Positions 30,802-40,617 of a stretch of 64,000 nucleotides of DNA are shown here, in pieces. How positions within the stretch are numbered: the stretch's first letter is position 1; each line of letters starts with the position of its first letter. The translations under genes and the position numbers were made by a program. The DNA is from Pseudomonadota bacterium (lineage in GTDB: Bacteria > Pseudomonadota > Gammaproteobacteria > Burkholderiales > Burkholderiaceae_C). Where the stretch lies: positions 1 to 64,000 of the forward strand of contig CAUJHQ010000115.1 of assembly GCA_963204815.1 (NCBI GenBank). Direction: 5' to 3'. The notes under the pieces are model-generated. The model was given only the letters and a program-made list of their open reading frames with translations. It was not told the DNA's origin and searched no databases.

Positions 30802-31788
30802 ATGACCCACCCCACCCGCCGCGCCTTCCATCACCGCCTGCTCGGGCTGGCCGCGGCCGCCCTGGCCAGCCCGGCCGTGCGCGCCCAGGCCTACCCCGCG
30901 AAGCCGCTGACGCTGATCGCGCCGTACCCGCCGGGCGGCGGCGTCGACGTCGTCGCGCGCCTCATCGCCGAGAAGCTCGCGGCGCGCCTGGGCCAGGCCG
31001 TCAACGTCGACAACAAGCCGGGCGCCGGCGCCACGCTGGGCGCCACCGCGCTCGCGCGCAGCGCGGCCGACGGCCACACGCTGATGCTGGGCAGCATCGT
31101 CGACTACGCGATCGCGCCGCACGTGCACAAGAGCCTGCCGTTCGACCAGCAGAAGGACTTCGTGCCCATCGTCGAGGCCGGCTTCGGCACGGTGGCGCTG
31201 ATCGTGCACGCCGACCTGCCGGCGAAGACCGTGGCCGAGCTGGTCGCGCTGGCGAAGGCCAAGCCGAACGAGCTGAGCTACGCGTCGTCGGGCGTCGGCG
31301 GCCTGCAGCACCTGAACGCCGAGATGTTCAAGCAGATGGCCGGCGTGGAGCTGGTGCACGTGCCGTACAAGGGCACGGCGCAGCTGCTGCCCGACCTGAT
31401 CGCCGGCCGCATCCCGCTGGCCATCGACAGCCTGCCGGCGCACCTGCCGCACCTGAAGAGCGGCAAGACGCGTGCGCTGGCGGTGGCCAGCCGCACGCGC
31501 AGCCCGATCCTGCCCGAGGTGCCGACAATGATCGAAGCCGGCCTCGCCGGCTACGAGACGGCCACCAACTACACGCTGTTCGCGCCGGCGAAGACGCCGA
31601 CCGAGATCGTGGCGCGCCTGAACGCCGAGACCAACGCGGTGCTCAAGCTGCCCGAGGTGGTGGACAAGCTCACCTCGCTGGGCATCGTCATCACCGGCGG
31701 CAGCACCGAGGCGGCGGTGGCCCGCACCGCCACCGAAGTGGCGAAGTGGGGCAACGTCATCCGCAAGGGCAACCTGCAGCTGTCGTGA
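30802..31788 (+). CDS. Bug/TctC-family tripartite tricarboxylate-type substrate-binding protein
   Basis: YPAKPLTLIAPYPPGGGVDVVARLIAEKL and VPYKGTAQLLPDLIAGRI. Confidence 0.93.
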   Translation: MTHPTRRAFHHRLLGLAAAALASPAVRAQAYPAKPLTLIAPYPPGGGVDVVARLIAEKLAARLGQAVNVDNKPGAGATLGATALARSAADGHTLMLGSIVDYAIAPHVHKSLPFDQQKDFVPIVEAGFGTVALIVHADLPAKTVAELVALAKAKPNELSYASSGVGGLQHLNAEMFKQMAGVELVHVPYKGTAQLLPDLIAGRIPLAIDSLPAHLPHLKSGKTRALAVASRTRSPILPEVPTMIEAGLAGYETATNYTLFAPAKTPTEIVARLNAETNAVLKLPEVVDKLTSLGIVITGGSTEAAVARTATEVAKWGNVIRKGNLQLS

Positions 31789-31813
31789 GCGCGCTGGTGC
31801 GGCTGTCGCGCGC

Positions 31814-34800
31814 TCACTGCGCCAGCCGCAGGCTGCCGCCGGTGACGCGGTAGTTCAGCCCGGCGCCCGTGACCACGCTGCAGCTCAGCGCGCCGCAGGG
31901 CGCGGTGCCCAGCAGGTAGCGGCCCTGCGCGTTGGCGCCCTGCACGTTGGGCGCGAAGGTGTTGCCCACCGCGTTCACCGTCACGCCGGCGGCCACGTTC
32001 ACGTTCAGCCCGCTGGTGGTGGTGCCGCTGCCGTTGCCCTGGATCAGGTTGTTGCCCGGCGAGGCGGCGGTGCCGAGGTCGAACACCGAAGACGCGTTGC
32101 CGCCCATCGTGACACCCGAATTGCTGACGGCTTCGGCGTTGCTGCCGGCGCTGGTCACGTGGCCGGTGATGCTGGTGTCGCGCAGCTTCAGCTGGTAGGT
32201 CTTGTTCGCCATGCCCAGCCACAGGCCGCCGTGGAAGGTGACGGCGTTGGCCGCCGGGTCGGTGGTGGCGTTCTGACTGAACTGGCTGCCCGCGAGGTCG
32301 ATGCTGCAGGCGTCGCGGCAGGCCACGCCGCCGTGCGTGTTGCCGCTCACCGTGACGTTGCTGCCGGTCCAGGTGAGCGAAGAGGCGGTCGACCCGGTCT
32401 CGGTGACGAAGACGCCGGTGTTGTTTCCCGACAGCGTGCTGTTCGTCGTCGACAGGGTCAGCGCCGCGCCCGGCTGTGCGAAGCTGCCGACGGCGATGCC
32501 CGCCGAGTTGTGGGAGTAGCCCTGGTTGAAGCCGGTGATCTGCGAATTCACCAGCGTGATCTGCGGCGTGCCCTTCACGGCGTGGATGCCGTAGCCCGGC
32601 CCGCTGTTGGCGGCGGCGTTCAGCAGCGTGCCGTTCAGGTTCACCTGGGTCGCGGCGCCGAACATGAAGATGCCGCTCGAATCCACGTTCAGCACCACGT
32701 TGTTCAGGTCCAGCCGGCTCGACCCCGTGAGGTTGAACGCACCGCGGTTGAAGGCGCCGCTCACGCCGTCGGCGCCGCCGAGCGCGGCGCCGCCGAAGCT
32801 GCCGCCGTTGACCGTGAGCCAGGCATTGCCGGCCAGGCTGGCGTAGATGGCGGTGGCCTGGCCGGCCGGGGCCAGCTGGGCGACGTAGTCGGTCACGTCG
32901 CCTGGTGTCAGGGTGGCGTGCACCGAGCCCGACAGCACCAGCACCGCCGGGAAGGTGCCGTTGCTGACCACGCCGCCGGCCACCTTCAGACCGTCGATCG
33001 ACACGTTGCCGGCCGAGGCCGCGATCGACCCCCAGTCGCCGGCGAAGAAGCGCCTCAGCACCACGCCCACCACCGAGGCGTTGCCCTGCAGCACGATCTG
33101 CTGGCCGATGGCCGCCTGCCCCGGCGTCAGCGCGCGCAGAGTCAGCCCGGCCGGCACCGTGATCGGCGCCGGCTGCGTGCTGCCGTCATAGATGCCGTTC
33201 ATCAGCCACACGGTCTGGTTGGCCGCGGCGGTGGCGGCGGCCAGCGCGATGGAACGGCAGGGGCTGGCCTGGCTGCAGGTGGTGTTGCCGGCATCGGTGC
33301 CGGTGGGGCTGGCGTAGGTGTCGCCGCTGGAAGGCGCGGTCACCACCACGCTGGCCGCGGCGCTGGTGGCCACGTTGTTCTGCGCGTCGTAGGCCTTCGC
33401 GGTGAAGGCGAGGGTGCCGAGGTCGGCCGCGGTGAGGTTCACCGTGGTCTGGAACGGCGCGCTGCTGGTGGTGGCCAGCAGAGTGCTGCCGCGGAAGAAC
33501 TCGACCTTGGTGACGCCGATGTCGTCGCTGGCCGTGGCCAGCAGCGTGGTGGCGCCGGGGGCCAGCACGTTGGCCGGGTTGGCCGCCAGGCTCACGCTGG
33601 GCGGCGTGGTGTCGGGTGCCACGCTGACGTTGACCACCGCGCTGGTGGTGCTGTTGTTGGCGGCATCGAAGGCCTTGGCGGTGAAGGCCACGGTGCCCGC
33701 GTCGGCCGGCGTGAACGACACCGCCTGCGTGTACGGCGCCGTCGTGTCGGTGCCCAGCAGCGTGGTGCCGCGCCAGAACTCCACCTTCGTGACGGCGGCG
33801 TTGTCGCTCGCGCTGGCGCTGAGCGTGGTGCTGCCCGGCGCCACCACGGTGGCCGGGCTGGCCACCAGCGTCACCGTGGGCGGCGTCGTGTCGGTGCCCA
33901 GCGTGACGGTGACGGTGGCCGTCTTGGTGGCGCGCCGGGGGTGGGTGGCGGTCAGCGTGAAGGTGGTGGTGGCGCTGACGTTCACGCTCACCGAACCGAT
34001 CGTCGAGACGTCGATGGCGGGGCTGCTGGCGTGCGAGCCGCCGCCGTTGTCGATGCTCACGTTGCTGGCCCCGAAGACCGACCACGACAGCGTGACCGGC
34101 CCGCCGGGGAAGGCCACGCTGGCGGGCGCCACGGTGAAGCGGTCGATCTCGATGCGGGCGACCACGAAGTCCAGCGACATCGGCTGCGACAGGCTGCTGT
34201 TGCCGGCGCGGTCGAAGGAACGCGCCATGAAGCGGCGCTTGCCGCCGGTGGTGCTGCCGAAGGGCAGCTGCACGGTGCCGCTGTCGTAGCGCGTGCCGCC
34301 CGTCCCGCTGAAGGCCGAAGCCGGGGCCTGCCACACGCGGCTCACCGCCAGCTGGCCCACCTGCGCGCCGCTGTTGAAGGGCGCCGGCGGCGTGCTGCCG
34401 CTGGGGAACACTTCCAGGATCTCCACCGTGCCCAGGCCCTGCGGGTCGGTGGCCACGATGCCGGCTTCGAACACCGCGGCGGTGTCCAGTTCGTCGCGCT
34501 GCGCCACGCTGCCGCCACCGGCGCCACGCACCGTGAACGTGGGGTCCGCCGGCGGGTTCTTGTCCCACATCACCGAGTAGGTGCCGCTGGGCAGCTTGGG
34601 CGCGATGCAGACGAACTTGCCGCCCTTGGGCTGGCAGTTGATGGCGCTGGAGCGCCCGCCGCTGGCCAGCGTGGGCGGCGTGCGGTCGCCGTTGCGCTGG
34701 CAGACGCGGCCGTAGCCGTAGGCGTTGGCCAGCGTTTCGAACTCGGCTTCGCCCGTGACTTCACGGTAGCCGGCCGGGCAGGTGGTGACGGCGGGCACCA

Positions 34801-35389
34801 CGAACACATCCTGCGAAGGCGTGCACAGGTGGATCTGCGGCGTGGGGCTCCAGGCGTCGATGCAGCCGGGCGCGGGTGCCTGCGGGCATGCGGTGCCGTC
34901 GAGGTAGAGCACGCTCTGCGCCGTCTGGCTGCCGTCCAGCACCGAAGGCGCGTTCACCAGGCAGGTGGGCGGCGGCACGTAGCCGGGCGCGAAGGCCAGC
35001 GCGCTGCGGCGCCCGGGCAGCGCGGTTGCGGGGGTGGTGGCCGCGCTGACGGCGGCCGGCGATTCGATCTCGATCACCACCTGGTCGGGCACTTGGATGT
35101 CGGGCGCGGTGTAGGTGTAGGTCGTGCCGGCCACGTAGCCGGGGTCGGCGGCGGTCTCGGCGTCGGGGGTGGCGGGCACCACGCTCACCGTGGCCGGCGC
35201 CTGCAGCGCGTTGTCGCCCACGCTGACGCTCACCTTGCCGTCGCTGGACCGCACGGTGCCGGCCGCCGGCCCCAGCGTGCCGGGCGCCGCCGGGGTGTCG
35301 CCACCACCACCGCCTCCGCCGCCGCAGGCGACAAGGCCGAACACGACCGCGGCGAGCGCGATCCCCTGGGACAAGCGGGGCAATGACAT
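31814..35389 (-). CDS. Large secreted lipoprotein with Ig-like repeats and beta-helix (DUF1565-like) C-terminus
   Basis: Lipobox LVACGGGGGGGG; two Ig-like repeats (TTPPxVxLxAxPAxVxAPGxTTL...); YASPTGTDAGNTTCSQASPCRSIALA beta-helix start; SD AGGAG upstream. Confidence 0.85.
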   Translation of the reverse strand: MSLPRLSQGIALAAVVFGLVACGGGGGGGGDTPAAPGTLGPAAGTVRSSDGKVSVSVGDNALQAPATVSVVPATPDAETAADPGYVAGTTYTYTAPDIQVPDQVVIEIESPAAVSAATTPATALPGRRSALAFAPGYVPPPTCLVNAPSVLDGSQTAQSVLYLDGTACPQAPAPGCIDAWSPTPQIHLCTPSQDVFVVPAVTTCPAGYREVTGEAEFETLANAYGYGRVCQRNGDRTPPTLASGGRSSAINCQPKGGKFVCIAPKLPSGTYSVMWDKNPPADPTFTVRGAGGGSVAQRDELDTAAVFEAGIVATDPQGLGTVEILEVFPSGSTPPAPFNSGAQVGQLAVSRVWQAPASAFSGTGGTRYDSGTVQLPFGSTTGGKRRFMARSFDRAGNSSLSQPMSLDFVVARIEIDRFTVAPASVAFPGGPVTLSWSVFGASNVSIDNGGGSHASSPAIDVSTIGSVSVNVSATTTFTLTATHPRRATKTATVTVTLGTDTTPPTVTLVASPATVVAPGSTTLSASASDNAAVTKVEFWRGTTLLGTDTTAPYTQAVSFTPADAGTVAFTAKAFDAANNSTTSAVVNVSVAPDTTPPSVSLAANPANVLAPGATTLLATASDDIGVTKVEFFRGSTLLATTSSAPFQTTVNLTAADLGTLAFTAKAYDAQNNVATSAAASVVVTAPSSGDTYASPTGTDAGNTTCSQASPCRSIALAAATAAANQTVWLMNGIYDGSTQPAPITVPAGLTLRALTPGQAAIGQQIVLQGNASVVGVVLRRFFAGDWGSIAASAGNVSIDGLKVAGGVVSNGTFPAVLVLSGSVHATLTPGDVTDYVAQLAPAGQATAIYASLAGNAWLTVNGGSFGGAALGGADGVSGAFNRGAFNLTGSSRLDLNNVVLNVDSSGIFMFGAATQVNLNGTLLNAAANSGPGYGIHAVKGTPQITLVNSQITGFNQGYSHNSAGIAVGSFAQPGAALTLSTTNSTLSGNNTGVFVTETGSTASSLTWTGSNVTVSGNTHGGVACRDACSIDLAGSQFSQNATTDPAANAVTFHGGLWLGMANKTYQLKLRDTSITGHVTSAGSNAEAVSNSGVTMGGNASSVFDLGTAASPGNNLIQGNGSGTTTSGLNVNVAAGVTVNAVGNTFAPNVQGANAQGRYLLGTAPCGALSCSVVTGAGLNYRVTGGSLRLAQ
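33320..33895 (-). repeat. Two tandem Ig-like coding repeats inside the secreted lipoprotein
   Basis: Protein repeats DTTPPTVTLVASPATVVAPGSTTLSASASDNAAVTKVEFWRGTTLL... and DTTPPSVSLAANPANVLAPGATTLLATASDDIGVTKVEFFRGSTLL...; coordinates approximate. Confidence 0.75.
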
Positions 35390-35401
35390 GGCGTGGCTCC
35401 T

Positions 35402-35614
35402 TCAGCGCAGACCCGGCGGGCGCGGCGACGCTGCGTCCGTGAACTCGGTGAGGTACAGCAGCAGGTCGATCGGCCGCTCGAACTGCAGCGGCGCTGCAGC
35501 GCCGGGCGCCGTGACCTCGGCGTGCCAGGCATGCGCCGGCGTGGGCGGCCAGACGGCGAGCGCGAAGCGCCGCACGGCGGCGGGCGGCTCGGCACCAGGG
35601 GCAGACGGTTGCAT
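35402..35614 (-). CDS. Small orphan protein between SARP-like regulator and secreted lipoprotein
   Basis: ATG at 35614 preceded by GGAGGT (35626 also possible); 70 aa; ends 12 bp before the lipoprotein start. Confidence 0.55.
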   Translation of the reverse strand: MQPSAPGAEPPAAVRRFALAVWPPTPAHAWHAEVTAPGAAAPLQFERPIDLLLYLTEFTDAASPRPPGLR

Positions 35615-35704
35615 GGGCACCTCCATGGGTGCACTGTCGGCGGCCGCCGTTTCCGCTGCGTTCCCGCGCCGCGGCGGCGCCGTTCCCGCCCTCGGGCCGG
35701 GGGC

Positions 35705-38700
35705 TCAGGTCAGCAGATCGAGGTGGCGGCGGATGAAGGCCGACTGCAGCGCCGGCTCGGCGCGCAGGGAATCGGCCAGGCGCTGCGCGGTCTGGCGCGC
35801 CGCGGCGTCGAACCGGTCGCCGCCGAGCGCGCGCTGCAGCGCCAGGGCCTGCAAAGGCGGCAGGCGGCCGCTGGCCAGCGTGGCGGCGGCGGCCTCGCGC
35901 GCCGCCGGGTCGGGCGCGCCTTCGAGGGCCGCCGCCCGCAGGCGCACGGCCAGCGCGCCGGCTTCGAGCGCGCGGCTGTGGCACAGGCCCTGCACGGTGG
36001 CACGCGCGGTCGCCGCGTCGCCGCCGGCGAGCGCCGCTTCGGCGAGTGCCAGGCGTGCCGATTCCAGCGCCGGCGGCAGCATGCGGTCGGCGAAAGGCCG
36101 GGCCAGCGCGGCGCGCAGGTCGGCCACCGCGGCCAGCGCGGCGGCCGGGTCATGCCGCAGCGCGAGCGCGGCGCGCAGCTCGGCCGCCGGCAGCAGCGGC
36201 ACGTCGACGCCGGGGCGGCGCAGCGCCTCGGCGCTGTGCACGCTGGCCAGCGCGCGCTCGTCGGCACCGGCGGCGGCCAGCAAGCGGGCCGCGAGCAGGC
36301 GCGACTCACGCTGTGTGGCCAGCGAGTCGGGCTGCAGGTCGGCCGCGGCCACCGCGTCGTGCGCGCTGCGGATCGCGGCGCCCAGGTCACCGGCCAGTTC
36401 GTGCACCACCGCCGCGGTAAGCGCGGCCAGGAAGCGCGGCACCGCTTCGCGCGCGTCGACGAATCCCTGCACCAGGTCCTGCAGGGCCTGGCGCGCGGCT
36501 TCGAGCTGGCCGTCGTCGACCAGCGTCTCGCAGAGGTTGGCGTGGTAGATGTTCAGGTAGACCGGTTGGCCGGCGCGGCGCGCGATGTCCACCGCCTGCT
36601 GCTGGCGTGCCAGCGCGGTGGCGCGCTGCCCTTCGGCGCGGTCGACGAAGGTCACCTTGCTCAGCACCTGGGCGTGGTGGATGGTGCCCAGCGTGGCCTG
36701 GCAGGCAACGAGCGCCAGGTCGCGCTGCTCGCGCGCCTGCGCCGGCTGGTTCGCCTGCAGCGCCCAGACGGCGGCGCTGCCGCGCATCATCGCTTCGCCG
36801 CGTGCGTTGCCGCCGACCTGCGCGACGGCCGCCGCCTCCAGGTGCGCGGCCAGCGCATCGGCCGGCCGGTCCAGCAGACCGGCCGCCTGCGCGACCACCG
36901 ACAGCGCGTGCACGTGCAGCACCACGCTGGGCGGCGCGAACTCGCGCACCGCGCGCAGCGCCAGCCGTTCGGCACCCGGCGGGTCGCGGTCGTCCAGCGC
37001 CGCCACGGCGGCAAAGGTGAGCGCGCTGAACTGGTCGGCCGGCGCCCCCGAACGCTCGGCGCTGGCCAGCAGCGCGGCCAGCACCGTCTGCCGTTCACCG
37101 GTGGTGCCGGCCGCGCGGATCGCCGTGAAGGCCTTCGCGTGCAGCGCCACGGCGGCCGGGGCGTCGGCCGTCAGCGAGGCGGCGCGCGTGTAGTGCGTGC
37201 TGGCCTCGCGCACGGCGCCCAGGGCCATGGCCGCGTCGGCCGCGCGCGCCCACGCCAGCGCGGCGGCGCCGGCGTCGCCCGCGCTTTCCCAGTGGGCGGC
37301 AATGCGTGCCGGCGCCGCGTGCAGCGGTTCCAGCGCGGCCGCCAGCTTGGCGTGCGTGAGGCGCTGGCGTTCCGGCGACAGCGCCGTGCGCAGCGCACTG
37401 CGGAAGAGATCGTGCACGAAGCGGTAGCCCGCGCCGGCGCGGTCGATCACGCGCGCCGCGATGGCGCGTTCGATGCCCTCCAGCGCTTCCCACTCGGTGA
37501 GCGCGGTGGCGCCCTGGATCTCGGCCAGCGTGCTGCCGTCTTCGGCCAGCGCGGCGGTTTCCAGCAGGCGCTGCGCCGCCGGGCCCAGGCGCGCCACGCG
37601 GGCGCGCACCGCGTCCACCACGCTGGCGGGCAGCGGCAGTTCGGCGTAGTCGGTGGTGGTGTCGTCGTAGCGCGTGCTCCAGCCTTCGTGCGCGTCGGCG
37701 CGCAGCTCGCCGGCTTCGAAGAGGGCGCGGATGGTTTCGAGCGCGAAGAAGACGTTGCCGCCGGTGGCCGCGCCCAGCCGGGTGGCGAAGCGCAGACCGC
37801 CTTCGCTGCGCGACAGCCGCTGCACCAGCTGCAGCATCGACCAGTCGTCGAAGGCGCCCAGCGACAGTCGGGCGAGCACGCCTTCGCGGGCGAGTTCGTC
37901 CAGCACCACCTGCGCCGCCGTGTTCGCCGCCAGCTCGCCGGGGCGCGCGGTGGCGACGACCCGCGGCAGCGCGGCCGGCGCGTGCGCGCGCCGCCGCACC
38001 AGGTGCGCCAGCAGTTCCAGGCTGGAGGCGTCGGCCCACTGCAGGTCGTCCAGCACCAGCAGGCGCGCCGGCCCGGCGGCCAGCGCCAGCGCCTGCACCA
38101 GCGCTTCGAGCAGGCGGCTGCGCGCTTCCTCGGCGGCGGGCGGCGCGGGCTCGGTCGCGGCAGTGGGGCGCAGTTCGGGCAGCAGGCGCGCCAGGTCGCG
38201 CTGCCAGGCCGGGTCCAGCCGCGCCAGCAGCGGCGCCCGCGCGGGGGCGCGCAGCGCGTCGGCCACGGCGTGGAACGGCGTGGCGGTCGACAGCTCGGAA
38301 AAGCGCAGCACCAGCGCGGGCGCGTCGTCGCCCGTCGCGGCCGCGCGGCGCCAGGCTTCGAGTGCCACGCGCGACTTGCCCACGCCGGCCTCGCCTTCCA
38401 CCAGCAGCACCGGCGCCGTGCTGGCGGCGATCTCGGCCAGTTCGCGCTCGCGCGCCACCAGCGGCACCGCCTGGCGGTCGAACACGGCGGCCACCGGCGC
38501 TGGCATCGGCGCCGACGCCGGGCCGGCCGCCACCGCGCCGCGGCCGCGGATGCGGTCGGCCAGCAGGCGCGTTTCGGGCAGCGGTTCGAGCTGCAGTTCT
38601 TCGCGCAGCACGCGTTCGCAGCGCGCGCAGGCTTCCAGCGCGGCGGCGCGCTCGCCCAGCGCGTCGAGCAGGCGCATGTGCTCGCGGTGGCTGGCTTCCT

Positions 38701-39238
38701 GCAGCGGGTCGCTCTCCAGCAGGCGCGCGTGCAGCGCGGCGGCGGCGCGCAGGTCGCCGGCGCCTTCGCGCAAGGCGGCCAGGCGCTGCAGCGCGTGGCG
38801 CCAGTCGCGGTCGAAGCGTTCGCGCCGCAGCGCCAGCCAGTCGTCGAAGGCGGGCGCGTCGCCCAGGTCCAGGCCTTCGCACAGGCGGCCGGGCTGCAGC
38901 GCTTCGGCCTCGCCCCAGCGCGCGTCCTGCACGGCGCTTTCGAAGGCCTGCAGGTCGGTGCTGGCACCGCGCAGTGCCACGTGGTCGTCGTCGGCGAACA
39001 GTGCGTCGTCCAAGCCCGCTTCGCGCAGGCGGTGCAAGGCGCGGCGCAGGTTGCGGCGCGCGGTGGCTTCGCCGAGCTGGCCCCAGAACATCTCGGCCAG
39101 CCGCGCGCGCGAGGCACCGCCTTCCACCGCCAGGTAGACCGCCAGCGCCAGTGTCTTGCGCACCGTGATCGCCAGCGGCCGGCCGCCGCTGGACACGCGC
39201 GGCACGCCCAGAAGCGCCAGGTGCAGAGCAGCCACCAT
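35705..39238 (-). CDS. BTAD/AAA-ATPase (SARP/AfsR-like) transcriptional regulator
   Basis: 1177 aa; N-terminal wHTH plus BTAD (ARRNLRRALHRLREAGL..., RLLESDPLQEASHREHMRLLDALGERAAALEACARCERVLREELQLEP); Walker A VEGEAGVGKS, Walker B LLVLDDLQWAD. Confidence 0.9.
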   Translation of the reverse strand: MVAALHLALLGVPRVSSGGRPLAITVRKTLALAVYLAVEGGASRARLAEMFWGQLGEATARRNLRRALHRLREAGLDDALFADDDHVALRGASTDLQAFESAVQDARWGEAEALQPGRLCEGLDLGDAPAFDDWLALRRERFDRDWRHALQRLAALREGAGDLRAAAALHARLLESDPLQEASHREHMRLLDALGERAAALEACARCERVLREELQLEPLPETRLLADRIRGRGAVAAGPASAPMPAPVAAVFDRQAVPLVARERELAEIAASTAPVLLVEGEAGVGKSRVALEAWRRAAATGDDAPALVLRFSELSTATPFHAVADALRAPARAPLLARLDPAWQRDLARLLPELRPTAATEPAPPAAEEARSRLLEALVQALALAAGPARLLVLDDLQWADASSLELLAHLVRRRAHAPAALPRVVATARPGELAANTAAQVVLDELAREGVLARLSLGAFDDWSMLQLVQRLSRSEGGLRFATRLGAATGGNVFFALETIRALFEAGELRADAHEGWSTRYDDTTTDYAELPLPASVVDAVRARVARLGPAAQRLLETAALAEDGSTLAEIQGATALTEWEALEGIERAIAARVIDRAGAGYRFVHDLFRSALRTALSPERQRLTHAKLAAALEPLHAAPARIAAHWESAGDAGAAALAWARAADAAMALGAVREASTHYTRAASLTADAPAAVALHAKAFTAIRAAGTTGERQTVLAALLASAERSGAPADQFSALTFAAVAALDDRDPPGAERLALRAVREFAPPSVVLHVHALSVVAQAAGLLDRPADALAAHLEAAAVAQVGGNARGEAMMRGSAAVWALQANQPAQAREQRDLALVACQATLGTIHHAQVLSKVTFVDRAEGQRATALARQQQAVDIARRAGQPVYLNIYHANLCETLVDDGQLEAARQALQDLVQGFVDAREAVPRFLAALTAAVVHELAGDLGAAIRSAHDAVAAADLQPDSLATQRESRLLAARLLAAAGADERALASVHSAEALRRPGVDVPLLPAAELRAALALRHDPAAALAAVADLRAALARPFADRMLPPALESARLALAEAALAGGDAATARATVQGLCHSRALEAGALAVRLRAAALEGAPDPAAREAAAATLASGRLPPLQALALQRALGGDRFDAAARQTAQRLADSLRAEPALQSAFIRRHLDLLT

Positions 39239-39276
39239 GGCGGCCGATGATAGGGGCGGCCCCGGCCGCCGTTCGC

Positions 39277-40449
39277 TCAGCGCGCCGTGCGCAGCGGGCG
39301 GAAGAACTCGCGGATCTCGTGCGCCAGCACCTCGGGCTGCTCCAGCGCGGCGAAGTGGCCGCCACGCGGGTGCTCGGTCCAGCGCCGGATGTCGGTGTAC
39401 AGGTGCTGCGCCACGGCGCGCGGCGGCCGCAGGATCTCGCGCGGGAACTGCGCGTAGCCCATCGGCACGTTCACCGTCTGCCCCGGCGGCACCGGCCAGG
39501 GCCGGTGCGCGCGCGCGAAGTACGGCCAGAACGAAGAGCCGATGGCGCCGGTGGCCCAGTACAGCGTGATGTTGGCCAGCATCTCGTCGCGCGGCACGGC
39601 CTGCGCGGGGTCGCCGTTGTTGTCGGTCCAGCTGCGGAACTTCTCGACGATCCAGGCCGCCAGGCCGGCCGGCGAATCGGTCATCGCGAAGGCCAGCGTC
39701 TGCGGCTTCGTGCCCTGGATCGCCTGGTAGCCGGTCTCCTCCTTCAGGAACCGCTGCAGCTCTTCGACGAAACGGCGCACTTCGGGCGTGGGGTCGGTGA
39801 GCAGGCGCGGGTCGCGCTGCACGGCCAGCAGGTTCAGGTGGATGCCGACCAGCTTCTCGGCATGCGCGTAGCCCAGCCGCGTGGTGATGAACGAACCCCA
39901 GTCGCCGCCCTGCGCGGCAAAGCGCGGGTAGCCCAGCACGCCGGTCATCAGGGCGGCGAAGGCGTCGGCCATCTCCTCGACGCCGAAGCGCGGCTGCCCG
40001 GGCCGGAACGACAGCGTGTAGCCCGGCAGCGAAGGCGCGACCACGGTGAACGCATCGGCCGGGTCGGCGCCGAAGCGCGCCGGGTCGGTGAGCATCGGGA
40101 TGAGCCGGCGGAACTCGAACACCGAACCCGGCCAGCCGTGCGACAGCAGCAGCGGCAGCGGCGCCGGCCCGCGCCCGGGTTCGTGGATGAAGTGCAGGTC
40201 GATGCCGGCCAGCGGCACGGTGTACTGGTGGAAGGCGTTCAGCGCCGCTTCCTGCGCGCGCCAGTCGAAGCCGGTGCGCCAGTGGTCGCACAGTCCCTGC
40301 ACGTAGGCCAGGTCGCTGCCGTGGGCCCAGGGCTCGCCGGGCGTCTGGTCGGGCCAGCGCGTGCGCGCCAGGCGTTCGCGCAGGTCGGCCAGCACGGCGT
40401 CGTCGACGTGCAGGCGGAAGGGGGTGGGCGTGGGGGCGGCTGGCGGCAT
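39277..40449 (-). CDS. Epoxide hydrolase-like alpha/beta hydrolase
   Basis: FRLHVDDAVLADLRERLARTRWPDQ N-terminus, LLLSHGWPGSVFEF, AQGGDWGSFI. Confidence 0.92.
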   Translation of the reverse strand: MPPAAPTPTPFRLHVDDAVLADLRERLARTRWPDQTPGEPWAHGSDLAYVQGLCDHWRTGFDWRAQEAALNAFHQYTVPLAGIDLHFIHEPGRGPAPLPLLLSHGWPGSVFEFRRLIPMLTDPARFGADPADAFTVVAPSLPGYTLSFRPGQPRFGVEEMADAFAALMTGVLGYPRFAAQGGDWGSFITTRLGYAHAEKLVGIHLNLLAVQRDPRLLTDPTPEVRRFVEELQRFLKEETGYQAIQGTKPQTLAFAMTDSPAGLAAWIVEKFRSWTDNNGDPAQAVPRDEMLANITLYWATGAIGSSFWPYFARAHRPWPVPPGQTVNVPMGYAQFPREILRPPRAVAQHLYTDIRRWTEHPRGGHFAALEQPEVLAHEIREFFRPLRTAR

Positions 40450-40542
40450 CGGGACCTCTCCGTCGCATCGTAGCGGCGCGCGTCGAGGGCCGGCCCGGCC
40501 GCGTCCGCCGCGCACCGCGTGCGGGCGGGTGCAATCGAGTTC

Positions 40543-40569
40543 GGGTTAACCCTCCATCGCGGGCATAAT
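40543..40569 (+). promoter_or_regulatory. Candidate promoter region with 10-bp palindrome GGGTTAACCC and CATAAT -10-like element
   Basis: GGGTTAACCC at 40543-40552; CATAAT at 40564-40569, about 50 nt upstream of the riboswitch aptamers. Confidence 0.4.
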
Positions 40570-40617
40570 CGGCGCTTCTTCGCAAGGCTCGGCCTTGCGG
40601 GCCAAAAGCCCGATGGG

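Noticed and set aside
32159-35386. 1075-aa plus-strand ORF antisense to the secreted lipoprotein
   Set aside because: Low-complexity shadow frame with no recognisable domains; the minus-strand frame has lipobox, Ig repeats and beta-helix.
35393-39250. 1285-aa plus-strand ORF antisense to the SARP-like gene
   Set aside because: Shadow ORF of Arg/Gln/Gly-rich composition; real gene is on the minus strand.
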